Both the position numbers and the translations under genes were made by a program. A DNA stretch of 64,000 nt, taken from NCBI GenBank assembly GCA_017643025.1, contig JAEPOG010000004.1, positions 186,001 through 250,000 on the forward strand, read 5' to 3'. The notes beneath the pieces are model-generated. The model was not told the origin of the DNA. It worked only from the letters and a program-made list of their open reading frames with translations, and did no database searches. Source of the DNA: Rhizobiaceae bacterium. Its GTDB lineage: Bacteria; Pseudomonadota; Alphaproteobacteria; Rhizobiales; Rhizobiaceae. This document shows, in pieces, positions 25,481 to 33,778 of this stretch (positions are counted from its first letter, which is position 1; every line of letters starts with the position of its first letter).

Positions 25481-25978
25481 TCAGCGGAGGGAATGCCGTC
25501 CCCCGAGCAACAGGCGTGCCTCTTCGGACCCGTCAAGCAACCTGTTCGTACGGCTTTCGACCTTCCAGCCATCCGCCGTTCGTCTCAATTCCCAACGGTT
25601 GGCGCAGGTGCGGTCTGTACGCCAGCCGTCACCTGCCTTGGTGAATACCTGGGAATAGTTGACTACGACAGCACGGTCGCCCTCCAGCGTAATCCTGGGG
25701 TTTGACAAAACATGCGCAGAGCCAGCCGATACATAGGCGCGGTGCGTGTCCAGATCGATAAGTGCTGCGACGTTCTCCCTGCCAACGAGAGGGTCGCCGC
25801 CAAAATCGTAGCTTCCGTTCTCACCCCACATCGCAGCGAGCGCGCCGCCGTCCATGCCGTCGACTGCCGGGCCATACGACGCGATCAGGTCGAGGATCGC
25901 AAGCCGGTCTTCAAGCAACGAAATGCGGCTTTCCAGCTGGGCAATCCTGTCTTCGGGAGCCGACATCTTTCCCGTCAT
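25481..25978 (-). CDS. SnoaL/NTF2-like protein
   Basis: A 165-residue protein. An N-terminal helical coiled-coil-like segment (RIAQLESRISLLEDRLAILDLIASY) is followed by the cone-shaped NTF2-like fold (VDGMDGGALAAMWGENGSYDF ... DGWKVESRTNRLLDG). SnoaL-like proteins include steroid isomerases, dehydratases and ring cyclases, and they are frequent in steroid and terpenoid degradation clusters. It overlaps the stop of the upstream SDR (ATGA at 25978-25975). The catalytic function cannot be told from sequence. Confidence 0.75.
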   Translation of the reverse strand: MTGKMSAPEDRIAQLESRISLLEDRLAILDLIASYGPAVDGMDGGALAAMWGENGSYDFGGDPLVGRENVAALIDLDTHRAYVSAGSAHVLSNPRITLEGDRAVVVNYSQVFTKAGDGWRTDRTCANRWELRRTADGWKVESRTNRLLDGSEEARLLLGGRHSLR

Positions 25979-26739
25979 CCGATATTCTGCGCGCCATCGA
26001 CGACAAGAACCGTTCCGCTGACGTAACGCGCCTCATCGGAAGCGAGCCAGGTGATCGCGGCGGCCAGGTCGTCGGGCTCCCCTCCGTCAGCGTGCCCGGC
26101 GAGCTTTGGCGGTCTTACGAGCAGTCCCTCGCTCTGGTTCTCAAGCGGCTCAAGGCCGACGCCTATCGACGTCTTTACCTTGCCTGGACAAACAGTATTG
26201 AACCGTATTCCAGAGGGCCCGAACTCAACCGCAAGCGATTTCGTCAGCGCAATGATACCGGCCTTTGCAGCGGCATAATGCGCTGCATAGGCGATGCCGT
26301 GGATGCCCGCCGTTGAGGCGACAGTAACGGCATTGCCGGCATGCGCCTGAAGATGCGGTATGGCAGCCTGGAGGATGTGAAATACGCTGGTCAGATTGAT
26401 CGCCAGCATCCGGTCCCAATCGCCTCGTCCTATGTTTCGGAAGTGCGCCCGGTGGTAGATGCCGGCATTGCATACGACGATATCAAGACGTCCGAAGTCG
26501 GCAACCGTCTCCCCGACCAGCGCGGCCGATGCCGAAGCATCAGCTGCATCGTAGAGGCGCCACCTCGCATGCGCGGCATCGGCGGCCAACGAGGCGGCCT
26601 CCTTGAGGCCGGGCTCGTCTCGGTCGGCGAGCATGACATCGGCGCCAGCGCCGAGGAAGCGTAGCGCCGTCGCGCGCCCGATGCCGCTGGCGGCGCCCGT
26701 GACGAGCACGACCTTTCCCTTGAAATTCTCGGAACTCAT
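25975..26739 (-). CDS. Short-chain dehydrogenase/reductase (SDR)
   Basis: A 254-residue SDR beginning MSSENFKGKVVLVTGAASGIG, with CNAGIYHRA, VTVASTAGIHG (catalytic Ser) and YAAAKAG. The LADRDEPG acidic residue suggests NAD. The ATG at 26739 matches the family start; an in-frame upstream ATG at 26898 would run through the operator and the divergent gene and is rejected. It is the first gene of a minus-strand unit with the SnoaL-like gene. The symmetric operator 6 lies 54 bases upstream. Confidence 0.85.
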   Translation of the reverse strand: MSSENFKGKVVLVTGAASGIGRATALRFLGAGADVMLADRDEPGLKEAASLAADAAHARWRLYDAADASASAALVGETVADFGRLDIVVCNAGIYHRAHFRNIGRGDWDRMLAINLTSVFHILQAAIPHLQAHAGNAVTVASTAGIHGIAYAAHYAAAKAGIIALTKSLAVEFGPSGIRFNTVCPGKVKTSIGVGLEPLENQSEGLLVRPPKLAGHADGGEPDDLAAAITWLASDEARYVSGTVLVVDGAQNIG

Positions 26740-26793
26740 GCTGCCTACCGCCTCGGACACTCGCGAAAAATGCGCGACATCGACCCGACGGGG

Positions 26794-26813
26794 CATCATT
26801 CGTTCGGACGATG
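26794..26813. promoter_or_regulatory. Island operator site 6 (near-symmetric, divergent)
   Basis: Reads CATCATTCGTTCGGACGATG. The left arm matches the inverted arm CATCGTCC at 6 of 8 bases and the right arm is perfect. It lies between the minus-strand SDR start (54 bases away) and the plus-strand dehydrogenase start (72 bases away), so one site could serve both. Confidence 0.68.
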
Positions 26814-26885
26814 TTGCACCTTGTGCTCTTTGCAAGGTCTCCTCATGCGGTTCCGGGCGATTGCCGGAGCGAAACCGATGGGCCG

Positions 26886-28013
26886 ATGGATCTTTCACTG
26901 ACAGAAGACCAGTTGTTCATGCGCGACGAGGCGAACAGGTTTCTCGCCGAGCGTGCATCGTCTGAGACGGTCAGGGCAGCAATCGCGTCCGGCGGACACG
27001 ACCCAACGTTGTGGGGGTCCATCTCACGCGAACTTGGATGGTGCGGCATCGCGATCCCGGAGGACGATGGCGGGCTCGGGCTAGGCGCTTTCGAGATGAC
27101 ACTCCTGCTTGAGGAAACCGGCCGTCGCCTGACGCCGGTTCCTCTTTGGACAACGGTTTCGCTGAGTGCTCCGATCATCCGTGCACTGGCGGCCGACGAC
27201 GCGCGCCCGGGGCTCCTTCGCCGCATCGCATCTGGCGATCTGGCAGCGACAGTCGCCCTGCCCCGGCCATCGGCATCAGACCCATTCGAGGCGATCGACT
27301 TCACCGCGCGTCTCGACGGAAGTCGCTGGAGGCTCTCGGGACGATGTGCGGCCGTCTTCAACCTTGCATCAGCCGATCTCGTTCTGATCCCGGCACGCTT
27401 GACGAACGGGCTAGGATTGTTCGCAATCGAGCGTGGCTTGATTTCCGGGATCGGGGCTCTCGACACGCTGGACCCCACAATGCCGGTTGCCAGCCTTTCG
27501 CTCCATGGCATCACCGTTGAGGACGACGCACGAATAGACCGTAGCGAATTTGAAGCCAGTGCATTCGCCGCTCCCATGCTGTGGGCGCGGCTCGGGCTTG
27601 CGGCCGAGCAGGTCGGTGCGGCCAGTGGATGCCTTGAGCTTACGCTGGCCTATATCGGCGAGCGCGTACAGTTCGGACGCAGCATCGCTTCGTTTCAAGC
27701 AGTGAAGCACCGCTGCGCCGAACTGCTGGTCCGCATCGGCGAAGCGCGGTCGCTTCTCTATGGCGCAGCGCAGAGTCTGAGCGCCGGTGAGGAACAAGCA
27801 GAGGCGGAGATAGAAGGCGCCGGAGTACTCGCCAGCGAGGCGCTCTGGCGAGCGGCCGAAGAAGCTATCCAGCTTCACGGCGGCGTCGGCAACACGTGGG
27901 AGTATGATCCGCACCTTTACCTCCGCCGGGCGCAGGTGACCGCAAACCTGTTTGGTTCGACGGAAACGAAGCTTGCCCGGATTGCCTTGAACCTTCCGGA
28001 GGCCGCGGCGTGA
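26886..28013 (+). CDS. Acyl-CoA dehydrogenase, probable partner subunit of FadE30-like protein
   Basis: A 375-residue protein with weak N-terminal and good C-terminal ACAD homology: PEDDGGLGLGAFEMTLLLEE near residue 60, then LGLAAEQVGAASGCLELTLAYIGERVQFGRSIASFQAVKHRCAEL-type helices and IQLHGGVGNTWEYDPHLYLRRAQ at the end. Such divergent ACADs often form alpha2-beta2 complexes with a second dehydrogenase in steroid degraders, and the next gene (GTGA overlap) encodes a typical one. The pair probably makes one heterotetrameric enzyme acting on a ring-bearing acyl-CoA. It starts the operon behind operator 6. Confidence 0.85.
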   Translation: MDLSLTEDQLFMRDEANRFLAERASSETVRAAIASGGHDPTLWGSISRELGWCGIAIPEDDGGLGLGAFEMTLLLEETGRRLTPVPLWTTVSLSAPIIRALAADDARPGLLRRIASGDLAATVALPRPSASDPFEAIDFTARLDGSRWRLSGRCAAVFNLASADLVLIPARLTNGLGLFAIERGLISGIGALDTLDPTMPVASLSLHGITVEDDARIDRSEFEASAFAAPMLWARLGLAAEQVGAASGCLELTLAYIGERVQFGRSIASFQAVKHRCAELLVRIGEARSLLYGAAQSLSAGEEQAEAEIEGAGVLASEALWRAAEEAIQLHGGVGNTWEYDPHLYLRRAQVTANLFGSTETKLARIALNLPEAAA

Positions 28014-29194
28014 GCGAGCAGGATCTCTCCGCGTTTCGCGCCGAAGTTGCAGACTGGATGAAAGCCCATCTGAGCGGACGCTTCGCGGTGCTTGTAGACC
28101 GCGGCCACGCCGGTGACGGGGACGCTCTCCCGGACCTAAGAATGGAATGGGAGCGCGAGCTTGCTGCCGGCGGCTGGACCTGTCCGGCCTGGCCGATTGA
28201 ACAGGGCGGGCGCGGCCTTTCGATAAGCGAACAGGTGGCATTCCAGGAGGAATATGCGCGCGCCGGGGGGCCCGGACGGCTCGGCCATATCGGCGAAGGG
28301 CTGCTCGGCCCGACGTTGATCGCCTTCGGCACCGATGCACAGAAGCGACGCTTCTTGCCACCGATACGAGAGGGTCGCGCATTCTGGTGCCAGGGCTATT
28401 CGGAACCGGACGCCGGGTCCGACCTCGCCAATATCAAGACACGTGCGCGCCAGGATCCTGAAACCGGAGACTGGCTGGTCACGGGCCAGAAGGTGTGGAC
28501 CTCCCTTGCCCATCTGTCGGACTGGATATTCGTGGTTGCACGCTGCGAGGAAGGTTCGGCTGGTCCCAAAGGGCTCATCTTCCTGTTGATGCCGCTCGAC
28601 CAGAAAGGCATCGAGATCCACCCGATCCGACAGATCGGCGGCGGGTCCGAGTTCAATTCCGTTTTCTTTGACAATGCCCGCGCCAGTGCCGATTGCGTAG
28701 TCGGGCAACCCGGCGACGGCTGGAAAGTCGCCATGGCGCTGCTTGGCTTCGAGCGCGGCATCTCTACGCTCGGCCAGCAGATGGGGTTCGCGCGTGAACT
28801 CGACCTTATTGCAGCACTCGCGCGCGAGAATGGTGCCGCTGAAAGTTCTGCAATCAGCAACCGCATCGCGCGGGCATGGATCGGGCTGCGAGCCATGCGC
28901 TACATGGCAATGCGCATGCTGGCCGACGGCGCCGATCCACAAGCGAAGCTGGAAAGCCTTGGCTACAAATATCAATGGTCGCATTGGCATCGCGACCTCG
29001 GCAAACTCGGAATGGACGTGCTGGGCTTTTCGGGTGCTGCAGCCACCGATGATCCCCGCACGGAGAAGCTGAGGCAGCTCTTCTTCTTCACACGGGCCGA
29101 CACCGTCTACGGCGGTACCAGCGAGATCCAGCTCAACATCATCGCCGAGCGCGGTCTCGGCATGCCGAAAGAACCGCGCGGGAATGCCGGCTGA
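28010..29194 (+). CDS. fadE30: FadE30-like acyl-CoA dehydrogenase
   Basis: A 394-residue dehydrogenase. Segments such as AFRAEVADWMKAHLSG, EGLLGPTLIAFGT, FWCQGYSEPDAGSDLANI, GQKVWTSLAHLSDWIF and FERGISTLGQQ strongly recall FadE30, the enzyme that begins beta-oxidation of the HIP-CoA propionyl side chain. The C-terminal YGGTSEIQLNIIAERGLGMP is the standard FAD/interface motif. It is coupled to the upstream ACAD by a GTGA overlap, so the active enzyme may be a heteromer. The assignment is by recognition rather than alignment. Confidence 0.85.
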   Translation: MSEQDLSAFRAEVADWMKAHLSGRFAVLVDRGHAGDGDALPDLRMEWERELAAGGWTCPAWPIEQGGRGLSISEQVAFQEEYARAGGPGRLGHIGEGLLGPTLIAFGTDAQKRRFLPPIREGRAFWCQGYSEPDAGSDLANIKTRARQDPETGDWLVTGQKVWTSLAHLSDWIFVVARCEEGSAGPKGLIFLLMPLDQKGIEIHPIRQIGGGSEFNSVFFDNARASADCVVGQPGDGWKVAMALLGFERGISTLGQQMGFARELDLIAALARENGAAESSAISNRIARAWIGLRAMRYMAMRMLADGADPQAKLESLGYKYQWSHWHRDLGKLGMDVLGFSGAAATDDPRTEKLRQLFFFTRADTVYGGTSEIQLNIIAERGLGMPKEPRGNAG

Positions 29195-29871
29195 TGGGAT
29201 TTGCGCATCCGAGCAGCCACGACCTCGCCGCCCGCGACTGCCTTCGAAGGCTTGTGAACAGCTATTCCCGCGCCTGCGACCGGCGTGATTACGTCCTGCT
29301 CCGCTCGCTCTATCACGACGACGCGATCGAGGAGCATGGCGACATGTTCACCGGCTCCGCCGACGAATATGTCGAGTGGGTCGCGACCGCACTGTCCAAC
29401 TGGTCTGCTACTGCCCACTACGTTGCAAACGCCCTATTCGAGGTGCGCGGCGACTATGCCGAGGGCGAGATCTACAAGATCAACTATCACCGCACGCTCG
29501 ACGGGGGAGAGGAAATCATCACTGGGAGCCGCAGCCTCGATCGCTACGAGCGCCGCAGCGGCGAATGGCGTTTCCTTGCCCGCACGGTAACACTCGATTG
29601 GGCAGAACAACGCCCCACAAGCGCCAGGGCGCTGGAGAATTTTGCTGCCGCCAGCCCTCCCGGCCGGGCCGGACCGGACGACCTTTCCTATTCGAAGCTG
29701 ACCTTGTTCGACGCTGGAACACACGCGGCTACGCCCGCACAATACATGGAGACCGATGATGACGAAGCAGTTTCAGGGAAAGGTAGCCGTGGTAACAGGC
29801 GGCGCGAACGGGATCGGCCGCGCGATCGCTATCGCCTACGCGAAGGAAGGCGCCAACGTCGCAATTCTTGA
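29194..29871 (+). CDS. SnoaL/NTF2-like protein with unusual overlapping C-terminus
   Basis: The first 185 or so residues form an NTF2-like domain (LVNSYSRACDRRDYVLLRSLYHDDAIEEHG ... GEWRFLARTVTLDW). Relatives are polyketide cyclases, dehydratases and steroid isomerases. The frame then continues past ETDD into about 40 arginine-rich residues that lie out of frame over the start of the next SDR gene, an overlap of 116 bases. The tail looks non-native, so a frameshift may have removed a stop near 29756. The ATG at 29194 shares a base with the FadE30 stop (TGATG). Confidence 0.72.
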   Translation: MGFAHPSSHDLAARDCLRRLVNSYSRACDRRDYVLLRSLYHDDAIEEHGDMFTGSADEYVEWVATALSNWSATAHYVANALFEVRGDYAEGEIYKINYHRTLDGGEEIITGSRSLDRYERRSGEWRFLARTVTLDWAEQRPTSARALENFAAASPPGRAGPDDLSYSKLTLFDAGTHAATPAQYMETDDDEAVSGKGSRGNRRRERDRPRDRYRLREGRRQRRNS

Positions 29872-30517
29872 CCGCGAGGCTGACGCCCTTGCCGAGGCCA
29901 CCGAGCTCGTCCGCGCAGAGGGTGCACGCGCCATTCCCGTCTCCGGAGACATGACCGACAAGCAGCAGGTCGAAGCCGCATTTGCGAAGGTCAAAGCCGA
30001 CCTCGGTCCCGTGGACATGCTGACCAACAATATCGGCCAGACGGCGCGCGAGAACTATTCGGAGTTTTATCTGGCAAAACCCGAAACGCTTGAGTTCGTC
30101 ATCGGCGTATCGCTGATGACGACTCTGATGTGCTCGCGCCAGGTGGTCAACGACATGCGCGAGCGCAAGAGCGGCAAGATCGTCTCGATCTCCTCCGATT
30201 CGTCCATCAATGGCGACATCGGCACAGTCGACTACGCATCAGCAAAGGCTGGAGTACTCGGCTTTACCCGCGCATTGGCGCGCGAACTCGGCCCATCCAA
30301 AGTCAACGTCAACGCAGTCTGTCCCGGCCCTACAAACACGCGCGCCATGCAACGCATCCCGAAGGATGCATATGAGCGGGCCAGGAACGCCATCCCGCTC
30401 GGCGAGCTCTGCGAACCGGAAGACATCGCCAATGCGGTGATCTTTCTGTCGAGCGACAAGGCACGCTTCATCACCGGGCAGACACTGATGGTGAATGGCG
30501 GCCGCGTCTTCTACTGA
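29756..30517 (+). CDS. Short-chain dehydrogenase/reductase (SDR)
   Basis: A 253-residue SDR with TGGANGIGRAIAIAYAK, an NNIG variant of NNAG, VSISSDSS catalytic Ser and YASAKAG, ending LMVNGGRVFY. The AILDRE acidic residue suggests NAD. Two ATGs (29756 and 29759) follow GGAG. It closes the operon that starts with the 26886 dehydrogenase. Rv3549c-like SDRs occur in similar steroid clusters, but the specific step is unknown. Confidence 0.83.
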   Translation: MMTKQFQGKVAVVTGGANGIGRAIAIAYAKEGANVAILDREADALAEATELVRAEGARAIPVSGDMTDKQQVEAAFAKVKADLGPVDMLTNNIGQTARENYSEFYLAKPETLEFVIGVSLMTTLMCSRQVVNDMRERKSGKIVSISSDSSINGDIGTVDYASAKAGVLGFTRALARELGPSKVNVNAVCPGPTNTRAMQRIPKDAYERARNAIPLGELCEPEDIANAVIFLSSDKARFITGQTLMVNGGRVFY

Positions 30518-30538
30518 CGTGGCCATTACCCTGCGCCG

Positions 30539-30557
30539 CTAGTACATTCGGACGATG
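30539..30557 (+). promoter_or_regulatory. Island operator site 7
   Basis: Reads CTAGTACATTCGGACGATG, 73 bases before the ipdC start at 30631 and just after the previous operon's stop codon. Confidence 0.7.
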
Positions 30558-30630
30558 TTTGCCGCGCCTTCGCGAGCGCATCAAACGACAACTGCCTTGA
30601 CACCCGGTGATGGGAGACCGGCTCATTCAC

Positions 30631-31728
30631 ATGACGGACCCGCTCCACACAATTCTGTGCGACAAGCTCGGCTGCCGCTATCCCGTGGTCCAGACCGCCA
30701 TGGGTTGGGTCGCCGACGCAAAACTCACGGCGGCCACCTGCAATGCCGGCGGGTTCGGATTCCTCGCAGGCGCTACCATCGAACCGGGTCAGGTCGAAGC
30801 ATCGATCCTCGATGTGAAGGAGCGCACCGACAGGCCGTTCGGCGTCAATTTTCACATGTTCCAGCCGAATGCGCAGGAGGTTCTCGACGCCGTCATCAAG
30901 CACAGGGTGCGCGCCGTATCTTACGGGCGCGGGCCGGACGCAAAAACGATCGCCCGGCTGAAAGATGCCGGCGTCATATGCATGCCAACAGTCGGCGCCC
31001 TCAAACACGCAATCAAGGCAGTGGAACTTGGCGCCGATGTCGTCACCGTTCAAGGTGGCGAGGGTGGCGGGCACACAGGGGCGGTGCCGACCACCATTCT
31101 TCTACCGCAGGTAATTGAAGCCGTTGATGTTCCCGTGGTCGCAGCTGGAGGCTTTTCAGATGGCCGCGGGCTTGTCGCAGCACTAGCGTGGGGAGCGGCC
31201 GGCATCGCCATGGGCACGCGTTTCCTCCTGACAAAGGATTCGCCGGTTCCGCACACCTCGCTCGAACGTTACCTCGCGACCAAGGACCCGACTGCCATCA
31301 AGGTTTCGACCGCGGTCGACGGCCTGCCGCAACGCTTTATCGAAAATGACGAGCTCAGGCGGCTGGAGCATATGAGCCTGCCTGCCCGTCTAGCCATGAG
31401 CGCGCGCTACGCCCGCAAATGGGGCAAGGAAGCAGGCCTCGGACCGGTCGGCATGGCCAAGCTCGGTCTAAAGGTGATGTCGGGAGATGAAGGCGGCTTC
31501 CGCCAGACCGTCATGGCTGCCAACCTGCCGACGCTGGTCCAGCGCGGCATCGTGGCCGGAGACCCAAATCACGGCCTGCTTCCAAGCGGTCAGGTCGCGG
31601 CGCGCATCGACAGGCTCGAAAGCTGCCAGGAACTGATTGCGCGCATCATGCGGGAAGCCGGCGACAAGATCGATGCACTGGCGGCGCTGAGGGCGAAACC
31701 GGCAGCACGGAAACGGAGGGCCTCGTGA
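30631..31728 (+). CDS. ipdC: IpdC, flavin-dependent nitronate-monooxygenase-like enzyme
   Basis: A 365-residue FMN TIM-barrel protein of the 2-nitropropane dioxygenase family. PVVQTAMGWVADAKLTAATCN near the N-terminus, VQGGEGGGHTG and AAGGFSDGRGLVAALAWGA match IpdC of mycobacteria as recalled. IpdC acts in ring C/D catabolism between the hydroxylated indane-CoA and the substrate of EchA20. The downstream echA20 (GTGA overlap) and ipdF support this. The start is ambiguous: 30631 gives the family-like N-terminus MTDPLHTILCDKLG, while ATG 30610 or GTG 30607 are alternatives. It heads the 30631-35519 operon. Confidence 0.87.
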   Translation: MTDPLHTILCDKLGCRYPVVQTAMGWVADAKLTAATCNAGGFGFLAGATIEPGQVEASILDVKERTDRPFGVNFHMFQPNAQEVLDAVIKHRVRAVSYGRGPDAKTIARLKDAGVICMPTVGALKHAIKAVELGADVVTVQGGEGGGHTGAVPTTILLPQVIEAVDVPVVAAGGFSDGRGLVAALAWGAAGIAMGTRFLLTKDSPVPHTSLERYLATKDPTAIKVSTAVDGLPQRFIENDELRRLEHMSLPARLAMSARYARKWGKEAGLGPVGMAKLGLKVMSGDEGGFRQTVMAANLPTLVQRGIVAGDPNHGLLPSGQVAARIDRLESCQELIARIMREAGDKIDALAALRAKPAARKRRAS

Positions 31729-32495
31729 CGCGGCAATTCTGGACGGCGATCGAGGCCGGCATTGCGGAGCTCGTTATCGAGAATCCGCCGGTCAATGCAT
31801 TGGACTCCGTCGGCTGGCGCGAGTTGAGCGAGGAAATCGACCGGCTGAACGCCGATGACACCGTGCGCGCCATCGTGATCCGTGCCGAAGGCAGGGGTTT
31901 TTGCGCTGGTGTGGACATCAAGGAACTCCAGGCCCATCCCGCTCGCATCGTCGAGGTCAACGCGGGCAACTACGAGACCTTCCGGGCGCTGCATCGCGGG
32001 CTGAAGCCCGCAATCGCTGCGGTGCACGGCTATGTGCTGGGGGGCGGCATAGGCATTTGTGGCGCGGTCGACATCATCGTCGCGTCGGAAGATGCGACGT
32101 TCGGTGTGCCCGAAGTCGATCGCGGAGCGCTCGGTGCCGGCGCGCACCTTCAGCGCATGTTCCCGCTGCAGAAGGTGCGCCACATGTACTTCACCGGCGA
32201 ACCGATCGACGCCTCGGAAGCCTACCGTCTCGGTGCTGTCGAGAAGGTGGTGCCGCGCGCGGCGCTGCGCGAGACTGCGCTCGCAATTGCCGCGAAAATC
32301 GCCGCCAAAAGCCCGACGATCATCGGACTGGCCAAAGAAGCGCTCAACGGCGTCGAGGATGGTGACCTTGAACGGCACTATCGCTGGGAACAGGGCTTCA
32401 CCGCACAGGCGTATCTGACTGCCGAGAGCCAGGAAGCGCGTGACGCCTTCGTCGAGAAGCGCGGCGCGGACTTCGACAAATCCAAGAACAAGTGA
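31725..32495 (+). CDS. echA20: EchA20-like crotonase (ring-D hydrolase)
   Basis: A 256-residue crotonase. AEGRGFCAGVDIKELQ (oxyanion hole), LGGGIGICGAVDIIVAS and FGVPEVDRGALGAGAHLQRM match EchA20, which hydrolytically opens steroid ring D of HIEC-CoA. As in EchA20, the first catalytic Glu of hydratases is absent (GGGIGIC), while the Glu in PEVDRGALG remains. It starts with GTG inside the ipdC stop codon. The ipdC-echA20-ipdF order is the strongest local evidence for a HIP-type pathway. Confidence 0.88.
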   Translation: MTRQFWTAIEAGIAELVIENPPVNALDSVGWRELSEEIDRLNADDTVRAIVIRAEGRGFCAGVDIKELQAHPARIVEVNAGNYETFRALHRGLKPAIAAVHGYVLGGGIGICGAVDIIVASEDATFGVPEVDRGALGAGAHLQRMFPLQKVRHMYFTGEPIDASEAYRLGAVEKVVPRAALRETALAIAAKIAAKSPTIIGLAKEALNGVEDGDLERHYRWEQGFTAQAYLTAESQEARDAFVEKRGADFDKSKNK

Positions 32496-32509
32496 GGCCT
32501 GACCGGCAA

Positions 32510-33298
32510 ATGAGCGTTCCCGTTCCACCGTATGTTGAAGGGCACCAATTGCTGGCCGGCAAGAGCGTGCTGATTACTGCAGCCGCCGGGGTAGGCATTG
32601 GCTTTGCGGCAGCACGGAAGGCGGTCGAAGAAGGCTGCCGGGCCATTTTCATCTCCGACATTCACGAACGTCGCCTCGGCGAAGCAGCGCAGAAACTGGA
32701 GGCGATCGGCTCCGGCATCCCGGTCTTCCACCAGATATGCAACGTCACAGACGAAGATCAGGTCCAGTCGCTGGTGGCGGCAGCCGACGACAAGCTCGGC
32801 GGGATCGACGTTCTCATCAACAATGCCGGTCTTGGCGGCCTGAAGAATGTCGTCGAAATGACCGACGATGAATGGTCGCGCGTTCTCGACATCACGCTGA
32901 CCGGCACCATGCGCATGACCCGAGCCGCGCTCAAGGTGATGATCCCGCGCAAATGCGGCGCCATCGTCAACAACGCTTCGGTGCTCGGCTGGCGTGCGCA
33001 GAAGGGCCAGTCTCACTATGCGGCGGCAAAGGCAGGCGTCATGGCGTTCACGCGATGTAGCGCCCTGGAAGCGGCAGAACATGGTATCCGGATCAATGCC
33101 GTTTCGCCGTCTATCGCCATGCACGACTTCCTCAAGAAGGCTTCGCCGCAGGACGAACTCGACAAGCTGGCCGGCCAGGAGGCCTTCGGGCGTGCGGCCG
33201 AAGTCTGGGAAGTCGCCAATGTGATGATGTTCCTTGCCAGCGACTATGCCGGATACATGGCGGGTGAAGTGGTCTCGGTTTCGAGCCAGCGCGCATGA
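32510..33298 (+). CDS. ipdF: IpdF-like short-chain dehydrogenase
   Basis: A 262-residue SDR. LLAGKSVLITAAAGVGIG (an atypical glycine turn shared with IpdF), ISDIHERRLGEAAQKLE, NNASVLGWRAQKGQSHYAAAKAG and the C-terminal MAGEVVSVSSQRA are near-identical to mycobacterial IpdF as I recall it. IpdF oxidises the ring hydroxyl of a 5-hydroxy-indane-CoA intermediate. The ATG at 32510 gives the expected N-terminus; a GTG at 32492 overlaps the echA20 stop. The MaoC-like gene follows with an ATGA overlap. Confidence 0.9.
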   Translation: MSVPVPPYVEGHQLLAGKSVLITAAAGVGIGFAAARKAVEEGCRAIFISDIHERRLGEAAQKLEAIGSGIPVFHQICNVTDEDQVQSLVAAADDKLGGIDVLINNAGLGGLKNVVEMTDDEWSRVLDITLTGTMRMTRAALKVMIPRKCGAIVNNASVLGWRAQKGQSHYAAAKAGVMAFTRCSALEAAEHGIRINAVSPSIAMHDFLKKASPQDELDKLAGQEAFGRAAEVWEVANVMMFLASDYAGYMAGEVVSVSSQRA

Positions 33299-33759
33299 TG
33301 GCACCGTTCACCTTTACCTCGCCCGGCGAGGCGATCAAAGCGGTCGGGCGCAAGCTGGGACCGAGCGGCTGGCTGCTGGTCAAGCAGGAGCGCATCGACC
33401 TGTTTGCACGCGCAACCGGCGATCACCAGTGGATCCACGTCGATCCCAAGCGGGCAAAGGAAGGTCCCTTCGGCACAACCATTGCACATGGCTACCTGAC
33501 CTTTTCGCTGATCAACATGTTCCTGCCTGAGCTGTTCGAAGCCCAGAACATGAAGATGGGCGTGAACTACGGGGCCGACAAACTGCGGTTTCCCGCGCCT
33601 GTTCCGACCGGCAGCCGGGTGCGCGCAATCGGTGAACTCGCGAAAGCCGAACCGATCGGCGACGATGCGGTGCAGACCACTTGCCGGATCGTTATCGAAA
33701 TCGAAAACGGGGACAAGCCCGCCTGCGTCGCGGACATCATAGGCCGCTACTACTTCTGA
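33295..33759 (+). CDS. MaoC-like (R)-specific enoyl-CoA hydratase
   Basis: A 154-residue hot-dog protein with the hydratase-2 motif ATGDHQWIHVDPKRA (catalytic Asp and His near residues 42-48) and GTTIAHGYLTFSLINMF. Single-domain MaoC proteins of this length hydrate trans-2-enoyl-CoAs to the (R)-3-hydroxy form. It probably hydrates the enoyl-CoA made by FadE30 on the propionyl side chain or an open-chain intermediate. It is cotranscribed with ipdC-echA20-ipdF. Confidence 0.88.
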   Translation: MMAPFTFTSPGEAIKAVGRKLGPSGWLLVKQERIDLFARATGDHQWIHVDPKRAKEGPFGTTIAHGYLTFSLINMFLPELFEAQNMKMGVNYGADKLRFPAPVPTGSRVRAIGELAKAEPIGDDAVQTTCRIVIEIENGDKPACVADIIGRYYF

Positions 33760-33778
33760 AACCCCGGAGCGCGGATCT

